DNA of 36,507 bases from assembly GCA_002702725.1 (NCBI GenBank), contig PABE01000034.1:1-36507 (forward strand), in the 5' to 3' direction. A program made the position numbers and the translations under genes. The DNA comes from Porticoccaceae bacterium. GTDB taxonomy: Bacteria; Pseudomonadota; Gammaproteobacteria; Pseudomonadales; Porticoccaceae. How positions within the stretch are numbered: position 1 is the first letter of the stretch; every line of letters begins with the position of its first letter. The notes beneath the pieces were generated by a model. It ran no database searches and was not told the DNA's origin. It was given only the letters and a program-made list of their open reading frames with translations. Below are positions 1-7,418 of this stretch, piece by piece.

Positions 1-453
1 CCGATCGAGGCGGCGCAACAGATCGTCGAGGGATACCGAGACGGGCCCATGATCGAGCACCGCGGCACCATGGCGTTCTACCGGGCGGGCCAGGACCTGG
101 TCCGGATCCCCGAGCCGGCGAGGTTCGTGGACGGGGAGTCGTACTACGCCACGCTCTTCCACGAGCTCGTCCACTCGACCGGGCACAGCAAGCGGCTCGA
201 TCGGGGGCTGGACCGCGACCCGAAGCCGTTCGGATCACCGGACTATTCGAAAGAAGAGCTCGTCGCCGAGATGGGGGGGGCGTTCCTCGCGGCCGCGGCC
301 GGGATCGGGGCCCAGACCGTCGAACAGTCGGCCGCGTACATTGATGGATGGAAGCGGAAGCTGGCCGGCGACAAGAAGCTGGTGGTCAGCGCCGCGGCAG
401 GTGGCCAGAAGGCGGCTGATCACATCAAGGGGACCACAATCGAGCCATCCTGA
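1..453 (+). CDS. ardC: ArdC antirestriction protein, C-terminal part (continues from window end)
   Basis: The frame is open from base 1, so this is the 3' part of a gene whose 5' part lies at 36088-36507 if the molecule is circular. The 150 residues here contain the zinc-metallopeptidase signature HELVHSTGH, followed by KEELVAEMGGAFL and, near the end, DKKLVVSAAAGGQKAADHI. These are hallmarks of the C-terminal domain of ArdC-type antirestriction proteins, which plasmids express on entry to protect incoming DNA from host restriction. The ATG at 49 is internal (residue 157 of the joined protein), not the real start. The gene is probably translated together with the membrane protein at 35494-36081, 6 bases upstream of its ATG. 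The family call is strong. The circular joining is an inference. Confidence 0.9.
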   Translation, partial: PIEAAQQIVEGYRDGPMIEHRGTMAFYRAGQDLVRIPEPARFVDGESYYATLFHELVHSTGHSKRLDRGLDRDPKPFGSPDYSKEELVAEMGGAFLAAAAGIGAQTVEQSAAYIDGWKRKLAGDKKLVVSAAAGGQKAADHIKGTTIEPS

Positions 454-738
454 ATACATGCGTGCTGGCCATTGATCTGAAAGCCTTCACAACATATTTA
501 TGGATCTGCGCGAATCAAAAGCACAGAACTGTGGATCACTATTATGAATGCAGCTACGGGGTCACGATGTGATCGAATACCTGCCATATAGGCACTTCCG
601 CTGCTTTCGTGGGTGGTGTACCGGTACAAAGACGGCGTCATACGCACCCTTGGCTGCGATGTTGAGACCGAAGCACTACCGGTTCGCCTGGCACGCAAGT
701 TGCCGGTGTCATGTTCACAACACGAAATGAGGTGATAC
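454..738. promoter_or_regulatory. Intergenic leader of the cyclase operon
   Basis: This 285-base stretch separates ardC from the cyclase operon and holds no convincing gene. It is more AT-rich than ardC. It contains a perfect 12-bp palindrome, TGTACCGGTACA, at 617-628 that could be an operator. The ribosome-binding site GAGGTG (729-734) sits four bases before the cyclase ATG. I could not assign a promoter with confidence. Confidence 0.4.
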
Positions 739-2205
739 ATGGCAGATCAGATTGCGGTTCGGCTGGCAGAGAGTCTCGAAGACTTCCGGTCCTTCAAGGC
801 TGAGAGCGAGATTTGGCCATTTCGGCCGATGATTCTCGAACACGTGTACGTCAAGCTCGACCTTGAACATCGATACGAAAACGCAAGGACAGCTGAAGAC
901 GCGAAACTCTTCTTGAAGTCAGTCGCCCGTGCTGTTGCGGCCGCGAGCAAGACCGCTGAACAGTACGGCGGGTCGATTCTAGAAGTTCAAGGGTCGATGA
1001 TTCATGCCGGGCTTCCTCTCGCCGGCCTGGACGACGCGGCACGGGCCCTGGAATTCATCCAATCACTACACGATGCTTTGGAAATCGTCTTCCAGGCACG
1101 CAGCCGAGTGCTGGGCTGGCGAATGACCGCCGATACCGGAAAGACACTCGTGGTGGCCGGTCGCGGGGCCCATGGTGATGACTCATGGGTATCTCTCGGC
1201 CCAGCAGCAAACAACCCCGCGAAGCACCTCTACAGCCAGCTCGAACGGCCGGAGGACAGCAGATCACTCAAGCGGTTCCATGTCGGGTTCTTCGACAGGC
1301 AGTCGGAATCGTGGCAGTACGCCGACCTCAGAAAAACGTCACGAGATATGGATGAATCAAGGGTGATTGCCCGCAAAGCCCTTGAAGAAGAACCCGTGCT
1401 TCGGTTCTTTGACGTAATTGGTGAAAACCGCACCATCCTCGCCGATGCGGTCAACATTGGCGCACCTGGGACACCGGGAGCGCCCACGGCCGACCTTCCC
1501 CTCACCTATTACGGCTGGGTGATGCGCTCCGACCTCGATGGTTTCACATCTCTCGTTGAGAAAAGTATTGACGATGATGCACGGCTAGAAAAACTAGCCT
1601 CCGACTTCTACTCGATCATGGCGGCATCCGGCGCGTTCGTGGATCGACACAGCGAAAGCTTGATCCAATTGCCCTGGGCAGGGGATAACTTCACGGCGAG
1701 CGCGGTCTTTCGCAGCATGGACGCGTACCGGGACGCCGTCCCGAAGCGCCTCATCGAGCTATCACTCGATTTTGACAAAGACCTTGAGAGCGATGCAAAA
1801 CGGATCGGCTCAAAGGGATGGGCGCACGGAATCGCCGGTGGTGTCCCTCACGGAAACGCTGGGGGAAGCATCTATGTCGCCGGGATGGAAATCGGTGACA
1901 GAAGGTTCCTTGTCGGTGCCGGAGAGGGTTTCGGAAGGAGCATCCAAGCTTTTGCGGACATCAACCCGGACGCGGGTGAGTTCGTTGTGCTCAAGGACGA
2001 TTGGGACCAGCTCGACGACGGCTACATGCACTCATTTACCCAGGCAGAGAACACTCGGGGAGGGCAATCAAGCCTGTTCCGCATTGGGGCTTCATCCGGT
2101 CTCATTCGAGCCAGAGCACGGATCGCTGCAGACGGATCACCGACTGACGTCACAATGTCAAGGGCAAAGCCAGAACCTGTGACCCCTCGGCATTATTACA
2201 GATGA
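739..2205 (+). CDS. Tandem class III nucleotidyl cyclase, Pycsar-like
   Basis: The 488-residue protein shows two cyclase-homology halves. The C-terminal half has the class III signature S-D265-L-D-G-F-T, and 51 residues later W-A-G-D316-N, the two metal-binding aspartates. The N-terminal half has an equivalent strand (VYVKLD41) but reads QGS86 where the second aspartate should be. It does carry LGPAANNPAKHL (153-164), matching the Gly-x-x-x-Asn-x-Ala-Ala-Arg segment that contacts substrate, with Lys at the Arg position. The halves therefore look complementary, giving one composite active site. Pycsar cyclases make cCMP or cUMP on phage infection and activate a membrane or TIR effector. The next two genes fit that role. 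The start has a GAGGTG site four bases upstream. The stop overlaps the next start (ATGA), implying translational coupling. The nucleotide made cannot be read from the sequence. Confidence 0.72.
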   Translation: MADQIAVRLAESLEDFRSFKAESEIWPFRPMILEHVYVKLDLEHRYENARTAEDAKLFLKSVARAVAAASKTAEQYGGSILEVQGSMIHAGLPLAGLDDAARALEFIQSLHDALEIVFQARSRVLGWRMTADTGKTLVVAGRGAHGDDSWVSLGPAANNPAKHLYSQLERPEDSRSLKRFHVGFFDRQSESWQYADLRKTSRDMDESRVIARKALEEEPVLRFFDVIGENRTILADAVNIGAPGTPGAPTADLPLTYYGWVMRSDLDGFTSLVEKSIDDDARLEKLASDFYSIMAASGAFVDRHSESLIQLPWAGDNFTASAVFRSMDAYRDAVPKRLIELSLDFDKDLESDAKRIGSKGWAHGIAGGVPHGNAGGSIYVAGMEIGDRRFLVGAGEGFGRSIQAFADINPDAGEFVVLKDDWDQLDDGYMHSFTQAENTRGGQSSLFRIGASSGLIRARARIAADGSPTDVTMSRAKPEPVTPRHYYR

Positions 2206-2687
2206 ATCGAACCCACCAATTCACGAATCTGTTAGCCCGGTCACTGCGGGATCCAGAGTATATGTACAACCGAGGCTCTCACCATTCAGTAGCGGGGGTA
2301 CTCGATACAGGTCCCACTCTTGCCTCGATCGAGATCTGGGTACCTTGGTACTTCAGGGATTTGAAGCGAGATCCGCCTGAGGTTGTCTGTCACGAGCCCT
2401 GGATGAAGAAGGGAGCCGATTGGCACAATGGTCATTCGATGTGCTGGATCCTGCCCGCAGAGTGGCGTGCAGCGATGTCGTGGCGCGAGAAGCCGGTGAG
2501 TGACATCATGCTTGAGGGCAACGAGTGGCTGTTCAAGAACGTTCGATGCCTTGTCAATCGGCACTATCTCGCTCATCTCGATGGGATTACAGAATGGCCC
2601 GAGGAGTGGGCATACTGGGAGCACTATGAAGCCGGGAGGAGGCAGTTTGAACGAGAACGTCGAAACCGTGACCGATGCAGGCGCTGA
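2202..2687 (+). CDS. E2-like (ubiquitin-conjugating fold) protein
   Basis: This is a 161-residue soluble protein. Residues 62-82 contain C-H-E-P-W, then D-W-H75-N-G-H-S-M-C81-W. That resembles the His...Cys block of prokaryotic E2-like proteins, in which the Cys is the catalytic thiol. It is followed by LPAEWRAAM and, near the end, EWPEEWAYWEHYEAGRRQF, a tail also typical of small bacterial E2 proteins. In short type II CBASS operons a lone E2-like protein acts with the nucleotide-producing enzyme without separate E1 or protease genes, and the arrangement here is the same but with a cyclase. The ATG overlaps the cyclase stop by four bases, and the 3' end overlaps the effector gene by 41 bases. 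The family call rests on a short motif and context. An unrelated small protein remains possible. Confidence 0.55.
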   Translation: MNRTHQFTNLLARSLRDPEYMYNRGSHHSVAGVLDTGPTLASIEIWVPWYFRDLKRDPPEVVCHEPWMKKGADWHNGHSMCWILPAEWRAAMSWREKPVSDIMLEGNEWLFKNVRCLVNRHYLAHLDGITEWPEEWAYWEHYEAGRRQFERERRNRDRCRR

Positions 2688-3243
2688 TGGACCTGGCGCT
2701 AACTCACTTGATTTCGAGAGCCGAGTAGGCCATCTTCGTGCCGGTTACGAAAACAGCCAAGCTGCAGTGCGATTCCTGGACACGAAGGCGGCGGCGGTAG
2801 TCGGTGGGATCCCTGTAATACTGGGGATCTTCACGACGGTCTTCAAGTGGGCACTCGACGCCGAACTTGGTGCTTCCATTTTTTCGTGTGTTGTGGGTCT
2901 CGTGATCTCCGTGATCTTCTCGTTGACGATGCTGCTACTGGCATGGCTCTCATTGCACAGCGCATTTCAGGCGTTGAGCCCGAGAAACACTGGAGAAGCC
3001 CAGCCGAGCGTACTATTTCCATACAGATCGAGCGGGTTCGGTCAACGGCTCTCGTTTTTTACCGACGGTAAGGCTTCCGAAGAAACAGTGGTTGAGGACT
3101 ATCACCGCCAGATCACAAGGATGAGCGAGATCGTCGAAGCCAAAATGGACAGGGTGAAATCAGCGATTCGGTACCTGCAATGCCTCTTGTGTGTCGGAAT
3201 CTCGGCAGTTGCCGTCCTAGCTCTCGTCGCCGCATTCGGATGA
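2647..3243 (+). CDS. Pycsar-type transmembrane effector (DUF5706-like)
   Basis: This is a 198-residue membrane protein. After a soluble N-terminus it has R-F-L-D45-T-K-A-A-A-V-V-G at the entrance of the first helix, the usual signature of Pycsar TM effectors. Predicted helices lie at 48-70, 77-106 and 174-197. Between the second and third is a polar segment (107-173) with an amphipathic helix rich in E, K and R. Such effectors respond to cyclic pyrimidine nucleotides by damaging the inner membrane of the infected cell. I chose TTG at 2647 because GGAGGAGG lies at 2635-2642, four bases upstream. An open frame runs back to 2500 but overlaps the E2 gene and lacks a ribosome-binding site there. 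GTG at 2668 is a weaker alternative. Confidence 0.72.
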   Translation: MNENVETVTDAGADGPGANSLDFESRVGHLRAGYENSQAAVRFLDTKAAAVVGGIPVILGIFTTVFKWALDAELGASIFSCVVGLVISVIFSLTMLLLAWLSLHSAFQALSPRNTGEAQPSVLFPYRSSGFGQRLSFFTDGKASEETVVEDYHRQITRMSEIVEAKMDRVKSAIRYLQCLLCVGISAVAVLALVAAFG

Positions 3244-3300
3244 TTATCCGGCAGTGCCATGCACGTGGACAAGAGCGACAATGACTGGGGTCAGTAAGAA

Positions 3301-3321
3301 CCCGCCCCGGGACGGGGCGGG
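3301..3321 (-). terminator. GC-rich hairpin between convergent genes
   Basis: A perfect 9-bp stem (CCCGCCCCG with its complement) closes a GGA loop. It lies 11 bases beyond the stop of the minus-strand gene at 3333-3590. On that strand it is followed by TTCTTACTG, a weak T-rich tail, so it probably ends that transcript. It may also stop the cyclase operon arriving from the other side. Confidence 0.6.
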
Positions 3322-3332
3322 CAGGGCCCGGA

Positions 3333-3590
3333 TCAGGCCAGGGACTTCCGGTCGGCGTCCCGCAGGAGCCTGGTTTCGCTGTAGGCGATGTCGGCGAGGC
3401 GGGAGACCCGCAGGAGCTCGCTGCCGGTGAAGCTGTGCGAGTCGTGGTACTTGCCCTCGTCGTCACGCCAGGTGCGGCTGATCTCGACGGAGTAGAAGTT
3501 TCCGTTGTCGCCGAAGCGTTTCCAGATGGTCGCCTTGAGGCTTCCGTCGCGGATGGTGTCGATGGGCTTGGAGTCGGGTGTGTTGGTCAT
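3333..3590 (-). CDS. Small conserved plasmid protein of unknown function
   Basis: This 85-residue protein starts MTNTPDSKPIDTIRDG, then LKATIWKRFGDNGNFYSVEISRTW, and ends in SFTGSELLRVSRLADIAYSE. The pattern (IRDG..KATIW, FYSVE.SRTW.D..G..HDS.SF.G.ELL..S.LA) is one I recognise from small proteins common on plasmids and conjugative elements beside ardC and relaxase genes. Their function is not known. AAAGGA lies seven bases upstream of the ATG at 3590, which favours this start over the longer open frame reaching 3764. No membrane segment or catalytic motif is visible. A GC hairpin follows the stop. Confidence 0.75.
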   Translation of the reverse strand: MTNTPDSKPIDTIRDGSLKATIWKRFGDNGNFYSVEISRTWRDDEGKYHDSHSFTGSELLRVSRLADIAYSETRLLRDADRKSLA

Positions 3591-3818
3591 GATGGTTTCC
3601 TTTCGTGGTTGGTTGACCGATGCCACACCAAACGCACGGCCACCAGGGACGGGGCTCAAGCTGAATCTCGGAGGGTCCGCACCCGAGCGCAGCGACAGGG
3701 GTGGAGGCCGCGATTCTGCTTGAACTGCGGCCCGGCTGTGCGAGTGTCGGCATCTGCAGGTCAACCCAGCCGCGCAAGGAAAAGAGCATCCATCACCCGA
3801 CGATCTATTGCCGGTCGT

Positions 3819-3938
3819 TCATACGGGGCGGTGCAGGGACATCTTGATCAGCTTCAGGCTGAAGAGGATCGAATCCAGGTCGTCGGTGATCCGGATGAGT
3901 TCGTCGGCGAGTTCCTCGTCGCTCAGAGTGGTCGGCAT
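3819..3938 (-). CDS. 39-residue small protein
   Basis: A short open frame encodes MPTTLSDEELADELIRI, then TDDLDSILFSLKLIKMSLHRPV. The sequence is strongly helical and amphipathic with an acidic first half. A good ribosome-binding site, AAAGGAG, lies seven bases upstream of the ATG at 3938. The gene points the same way as the 85-residue gene 228 bases downstream and may share its transcript. I do not recognise a family. Confidence comes from the ribosome-binding site and the protein-like composition. Confidence 0.5.
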   Translation of the reverse strand: MPTTLSDEELADELIRITDDLDSILFSLKLIKMSLHRPV

Positions 3939-4251
3939 GCTTCGGCTCCTTTCGCTGGTGGGCCGGACCCAACAAGCCTCCGCATGAAGGCGCGCCCTAT
4001 TGACGGCCGGGGCCGGTATTCAGGCGCGATCCGGCCCATCGGCCGAAGTCCATACGGCGGGTTGTTGGCCCGGCGGGGCATGATCGCCCCCGCGGTTTCA
4101 CCAATAGCGCACTTGTCCGGGACAATTCAAGCGAATTCGATCGCGGGCCGAGCCAGATACAAGAACGAAAAGACCGGTCCCACCATTGGGCGACACCAGC
4201 CGGTTGAATAACGAGATCACGAGAGCAGTGGGGGGATGGCGCGCCAGAGAC
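3939..4251. other. Intergenic stretch without a recognisable gene
   Basis: About 310 bases lie between the 39-residue gene and the DUF2130 gene. The longer plus-strand frame running through it reads antisense to the small genes and has no ribosome-binding site. Upstream promoter elements for the 39-residue gene should lie near 3950-4010, but I cannot pick them with confidence. Confidence 0.4.
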
Positions 4252-5661
4252 TCATTCGGATCCTGAGTCATCTTGCTCACCCAGCTCCGCGAACTTCGCC
4301 TTCATGGTCGGATTGTTGTGCGTCAACTTCTTGATCGTCACATCCTGTGCCTTGTCATTCGCGAGCCGGAGGTTCCGCCCAGTGCTGAGCAGGGCGTCTT
4401 TCGTCTTTTGTAGATGGCTGATGGACTTGTCGATCTCGTCGATCGCATTCTGGAACTGCCGGGTGGCGAGGTCATAGTTCCTGGCAAAACCTGCCTTGAA
4501 CTTCTCCAGCTTCTCCTCAAAGTTGGTGATGTCCGTGTTCTGAGATCTGACCAACGCTAGCTCGGTCTTGTACTCAAGGGAGTTCATAGCGGCGTTGCGT
4601 AGCAGCGTGATCATGGGGAGGAAGAACTGCGGACGGATGACGTACATCTTGGGGTATCGGTGAGAAACATCAACGATTCCGGTGTTGTACAGTTCGCTGT
4701 CGGGTTCGAGTAATGATACGAGAATCGCATATTCGCAGCCCTTCTCGTTGCGGTCTTTGTCCAACTCCTTGAAGAAGTCTTCGTTCTTCTTCTTCGTCGC
4801 AGTGGTATCGCTCTCGTTCTTCATCTCAAACATGATCGAGACGATCTCGGTCTCTTCCTCGTTCCTGTCTCTGAAGATGTAGTCGCCCTTGCTCCCCGAG
4901 GAAGCATCGTTGTCCTTCTCGAAGTATGCCCGCGGGAACGCGGTTGCTCGGATGCCGTTGAACACCGCTTCGCAGTGTTGCTCAAGTGTTTCCCCAAGCA
5001 TTTTGGTTGAGAGCTTGGCTTTCATGTCTCGCAAGCGTTCGATCGATTCGTCGCGATCTCTGATCTGGGTCTCGTACTTGTCTTTGAGGGCTTGCTCGCC
5101 CAGCTGTTTCTCAAGCTGAGAGCGTTCAAGACCGCTCTTCAAATCATCCCTCTCCTTCTCCACAGCGCTCACAGCTTGGCTGACGGCTAGTTGCTGAGAC
5201 ACTTCGTTGGCATCAACCTTGGCCTGCAGCTCTTGGATCTCGGCATTCTTAGCGGCCGTGGTCTCTTGAAGCTCCTTCGCGTGTTGGGCCGCAGCGATCT
5301 CGAGCTGAGTTTTCTGGCCAGTTTGCGCTGTCTCCAGCTCACGGGCGAGTTCGTCACGCTCCTTCTCGACGGCCTTGAGAGCCTCGGTTACTGCCAGTTT
5401 CTGCTCCATTTTGCCGGCATCGAGCTTGGCTTTCAGCTCTTGAATCTCGGCGTCTTTAGATGCGGCAGCCTGCTGTATCTCGTTGCTCGCCGCACTCTTG
5501 GCCAGCTCAACCGCGTTCTGCTTGTCCTTCTCCGCCAGTGCCAGTCGCTCCTGCAACTGCTGATCGAACTCGTGATCGCGAACCTGCTTCAAGATGTCCG
5601 CGTATCCAGCCTCATCGACCTTGAACGCTTTACCGCAATGGGGACAGATGATCTCTTGCAT
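4252..5661 (-). CDS. DUF2130 domain protein with coiled coil and nuclease-like core
   Basis: This 469-residue protein begins [13 protein letters not shown], the usual DUF2130 opening, with a two-cysteine zinc-ribbon-like C6-x2-C9. Residues 30-215 are charged coiled coil. Residues 69-110 and 138-179 are a duplication with an exact 69-residue period ([13 protein letters not shown] vs [22 protein letters not shown] vs AVEKERDDL). The C-terminal core has G-D260-Y-I-F-R and, 19 residues on, F-E279-M-K281. That spacing resembles a PD-(D/E)xK nuclease site, and it is followed by [14 protein letters not shown] and [13 protein letters not shown]. The role of DUF2130 is not established. I infer a DNA-acting enzyme. 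The ATG at 5661 was preferred to an upstream GTG at 5712 because family members begin with the Cys motif. The gene is AT-richer than its flanks. Confidence 0.8.
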   Translation of the reverse strand: MQEIICPHCGKAFKVDEAGYADILKQVRDHEFDQQLQERLALAEKDKQNAVELAKSAASNEIQQAAASKDAEIQELKAKLDAGKMEQKLAVTEALKAVEKERDELARELETAQTGQKTQLEIAAAQHAKELQETTAAKNAEIQELQAKVDANEVSQQLAVSQAVSAVEKERDDLKSGLERSQLEKQLGEQALKDKYETQIRDRDESIERLRDMKAKLSTKMLGETLEQHCEAVFNGIRATAFPRAYFEKDNDASSGSKGDYIFRDRNEEETEIVSIMFEMKNESDTTATKKKNEDFFKELDKDRNEKGCEYAILVSLLEPDSELYNTGIVDVSHRYPKMYVIRPQFFLPMITLLRNAAMNSLEYKTELALVRSQNTDITNFEEKLEKFKAGFARNYDLATRQFQNAIDEIDKSISHLQKTKDALLSTGRNLRLANDKAQDVTIKKLTHNNPTMKAKFAELGEQDDSGSE

Positions 5662-5730
5662 ATTTAGCTCTCTGCTTTGGGGAACATGGGCGTTCAGCGT
5701 GTCAATGGACACCGGTAACCACGAGACGAA

Positions 5731-5943
5731 TCAGAACGGCCGCGCGTGCCTGAAGGTGAGCTTCGCGAGCATGACCCAGGCGGATCGGCCCGATGCCAGG
5801 ACGCAGATCGCGACAACGATCCAGCCCCACAACGGCATGGCACTGATAACGGCCAGAGTGACGTCGATGATGCCCTGGGTTCGGGCTTCGTACACCTCAC
5901 CGACGGAGACAGGCAACTTGATCGGCGGCATCGTCGCGGTCAT
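5731..5943 (-). CDS. Small membrane protein coupled to the ParE-like toxin gene
   Basis: This 70-residue protein has one strong membrane segment, about residues 28-53 (VTLAVISAMPLWGWIVVAICVLA). A polar N-terminus precedes it and a basic end (KLTFRHARPF) follows. Its ATG overlaps the toxin stop in an ATGA quartet, so it is probably translated by ribosomes finishing the toxin. That makes it the third gene of the toxin-antitoxin operon. I do not recognise a family. It could be an accessory of the module or simply a passenger. No signal peptidase site is evident. Confidence 0.55.
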   Translation of the reverse strand: MTATMPPIKLPVSVGEVYEARTQGIIDVTLAVISAMPLWGWIVVAICVLASGRSAWVMLAKLTFRHARPF

Positions 5944-6263
5944 TGGTCATCCTTCTTTGGAGTGATCGGCAGCTGCCGTCCGTGCCGGGCGTTCAGGACG
6001 GTCACGACGCCGGCGTCGTCATCGACCGTGAACAGCAACAAAAAGCCGTCGATGTTGAGCTTGCGGATCTCGATGGTGAAGAACGCGTCCTCGTCTGCAA
6101 CGGCGCAGCGTCTGGGCCATCGCTCGAGCGTGTCGACGGACTCAAGCACCCTGGCGAGCCATCGGCCCGCGTTGACGGGCTCGCCGGCTTCCTCGGCGAT
6201 GTAGCGGGCCTGGTCGCGGATCTTCCCCAGGGCCTCATCGGTGAGATCAACGCGATAGATCAT
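5940..6263 (-). CDS. ParE/RelE-family toxin
   Basis: This 107-residue protein begins MIYRVDLTDEALGKIRDQARYI, typical of the ParE/RelE toxin fold. It continues with WLARVLESVDTLERWPRRC and ends with a strand pair around IRKLNIDGFLLLFTVDDD and VVTVLNARHGRQ. ParE toxins poison DNA gyrase and RelE toxins cleave mRNA on the ribosome. Motif reading alone does not settle which applies. The first Met of the longer open frame (6326) was rejected because it overlaps the antitoxin gene. The ATG at 6263 lies ten bases after the antitoxin stop, the normal order. Expression is presumably controlled by the operator at 6587-6604. Confidence 0.85.
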   Translation of the reverse strand: MIYRVDLTDEALGKIRDQARYIAEEAGEPVNAGRWLARVLESVDTLERWPRRCAVADEDAFFTIEIRKLNIDGFLLLFTVDDDAGVVTVLNARHGRQLPITPKKDDQ

Positions 6264-6273
6264 TGGCGGTAGA

Positions 6274-6567
6274 TCATTGATCGAGGGTGACCCCGAGCTC
6301 GCCGGCGATCTCGCGGATGCCGTCACGCATCGGGCGGACCCGGCCGGCGCTCGCGTCCTCGAGTCCGCGTTCGATCGAGGCCAGGCTCTCGACGAGCTCG
6401 GCCTTGCCGATCAGCTCGTCGAAGAGCTCCGGGCTCATCAGGACCGCCTCGGTCTGGCCGTTGGTGGTCACGAAGAGGGGGCGTCCGGTGCTGCGGACGA
6501 GATCCAGCCGGGGCCGGAGGCTCTTGCGGAGCTCGGTGAAGCTGGTGATGTCGGTCGATCGGGTCAT
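6274..6567 (-). CDS. Phd/YefM-family antitoxin
   Basis: The 97-residue protein opens MTRSTDITSFTELRKSLRPRLDLVRSTGRPLFVTTNG, then QTEAVLMSPELFDELIG, the Phd/YefM DNA-binding fold. The C-terminal third is an acidic toxin-binding tail (ASIERGLEDASAGRVRPMRDGIREIAGELG). Antitoxins of this family bind their own promoter and neutralise the downstream toxin. Here the toxin starts ten bases after the stop. GAGGAG lies close upstream of the ATG. Such modules stabilise plasmids by killing cells that lose them. Confidence 0.9.
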   Translation of the reverse strand: MTRSTDITSFTELRKSLRPRLDLVRSTGRPLFVTTNGQTEAVLMSPELFDELIGKAELVESLASIERGLEDASAGRVRPMRDGIREIAGELGVTLDQ

Positions 6568-6586
6568 GGTCTCCTCATCGGCACGT

Positions 6587-6637
6587 TGTACTGAATTCTG
6601 TACATCCAGTATGCCATGCCGGAGGTGTGCTTGTCAA
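6587..6637 (-). promoter_or_regulatory. Toxin-antitoxin promoter and palindromic operator
   Basis: On the minus strand TTGACA (6632-6637) is followed after 18 bases by CATACT (6608-6613), a good sigma-70-type pair. Immediately downstream lies the near-perfect palindrome TGTACTGAATTCTGTACA (6587-6604), with one mismatched pair around a central GAATTC. Its position over the transcription start is where an autoregulating Phd/YefM dimer would bind. Confidence 0.65.
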
Positions 6638-6854
6638 GCCTGGGGGATGTGGATTCGGGATCTGTGAGTTTTACGGAAGGTCAATTATCGGCGTTTTATC
6701 GGACGGTGTTCCGTCAGGGTTCGGGCTCTAACGCAGCCCGGAGCTTTCCGAATATCCACGACCGATGCCGATGCTGAGGAAAAAGGCGGGAGAATTCAAC
6801 GGTCGAAGGTGGTACGGGCCCGACGCCGCTCCGCAAGGCGATCAATAACGAGCA

Positions 6855-7418
6855 TCACCGCGCCATCGATCGCCTCGCGGCAGAGCCGCTGGCCTGAAGC
6901 TCACGGAGGGCCGCCACCGTGACCTTGGTTTCGATATTGACAAGCCCCTGGCCGTGGCCTGCAGCGATGAGACGCCAGCCTTGGCCACGGCGCTCTTCTA
7001 GGCGAACCACCGCGCGGCAAAGGAATTCTTCGATCTCGACGCTCGCACTCCCAGAAAGAACGGGATCCGTGGGGTTGCGGATGTCGATCGCGTAGCCGCT
7101 GCCGTCCGCTTGGAGGATAGTCACTCGAGTGTGAAGGCGCCTCATTACTCCGGACAAGTTACCCCCACTCACGGCATCGAACCACTCGGTATTCCCAGCG
7201 GTGTCGAACGTCCGGTCGGACGCGTGCTTCGCCACATCCATGGCGAGCTGAGTCGCGTGTGCTGGGAGTTTCTCCTGCACAATGAACACTGTCTCAGCGC
7301 GGGTACCGGGCGGCAAGGCGGGTCGATCTGCGGAGGTCGTGGGAGACGATTCGCAGCTCACCATCGCCATTACAAGAACAGCCGCAAGCAGCGTTCGCAC
7401 GACATCACGATGGATCAT
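6855..7418 (-). CDS. Predicted lipoprotein, unknown function
   Basis: The 187-residue protein starts MIHRDVVRTLLAAVLVMAMVSC, a lipoprotein-type signal peptide with Cys22 as likely lipid attachment site. A Ser/Thr/Pro linker and a mixed alpha/beta domain follow (TRVTILQADGSGYAIDIRNPTD, EFLCRAVVRLEERRGQGWRLIAAG). The second half may be a small beta-rich domain. The ATG overlaps the stop of the upstream lipoprotein gene (ATGA), with GGAGAG six bases before it. The longer frame to 7577 would overlap that gene. I do not recognise the family. Coupling suggests the two lipoproteins act together in the envelope. Confidence 0.6.
   Translation of the reverse strand: MIHRDVVRTLLAAVLVMAMVSCESSPTTSADRPALPPGTRAETVFIVQEKLPAHATQLAMDVAKHASDRTFDTAGNTEWFDAVSGGNLSGVMRRLHTRVTILQADGSGYAIDIRNPTDPVLSGSASVEIEEFLCRAVVRLEERRGQGWRLIAAGHGQGLVNIETKVTVAALRELQASGSAARRSMAR

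Noticed and set aside
548-730. A 60-residue open frame (MQLRGHDVIEYLP...) between ardC and the cyclase gene.
   Set aside because: No ribosome-binding site, unusual residue content (many Cys, His, Arg), and it lies where the operon's leader is expected.
3435-4211. A 258-residue plus-strand frame.
   Set aside because: It is antisense to the 85- and 39-residue genes, which have good ribosome-binding sites. It has none itself, and its composition is that of a shadow frame.
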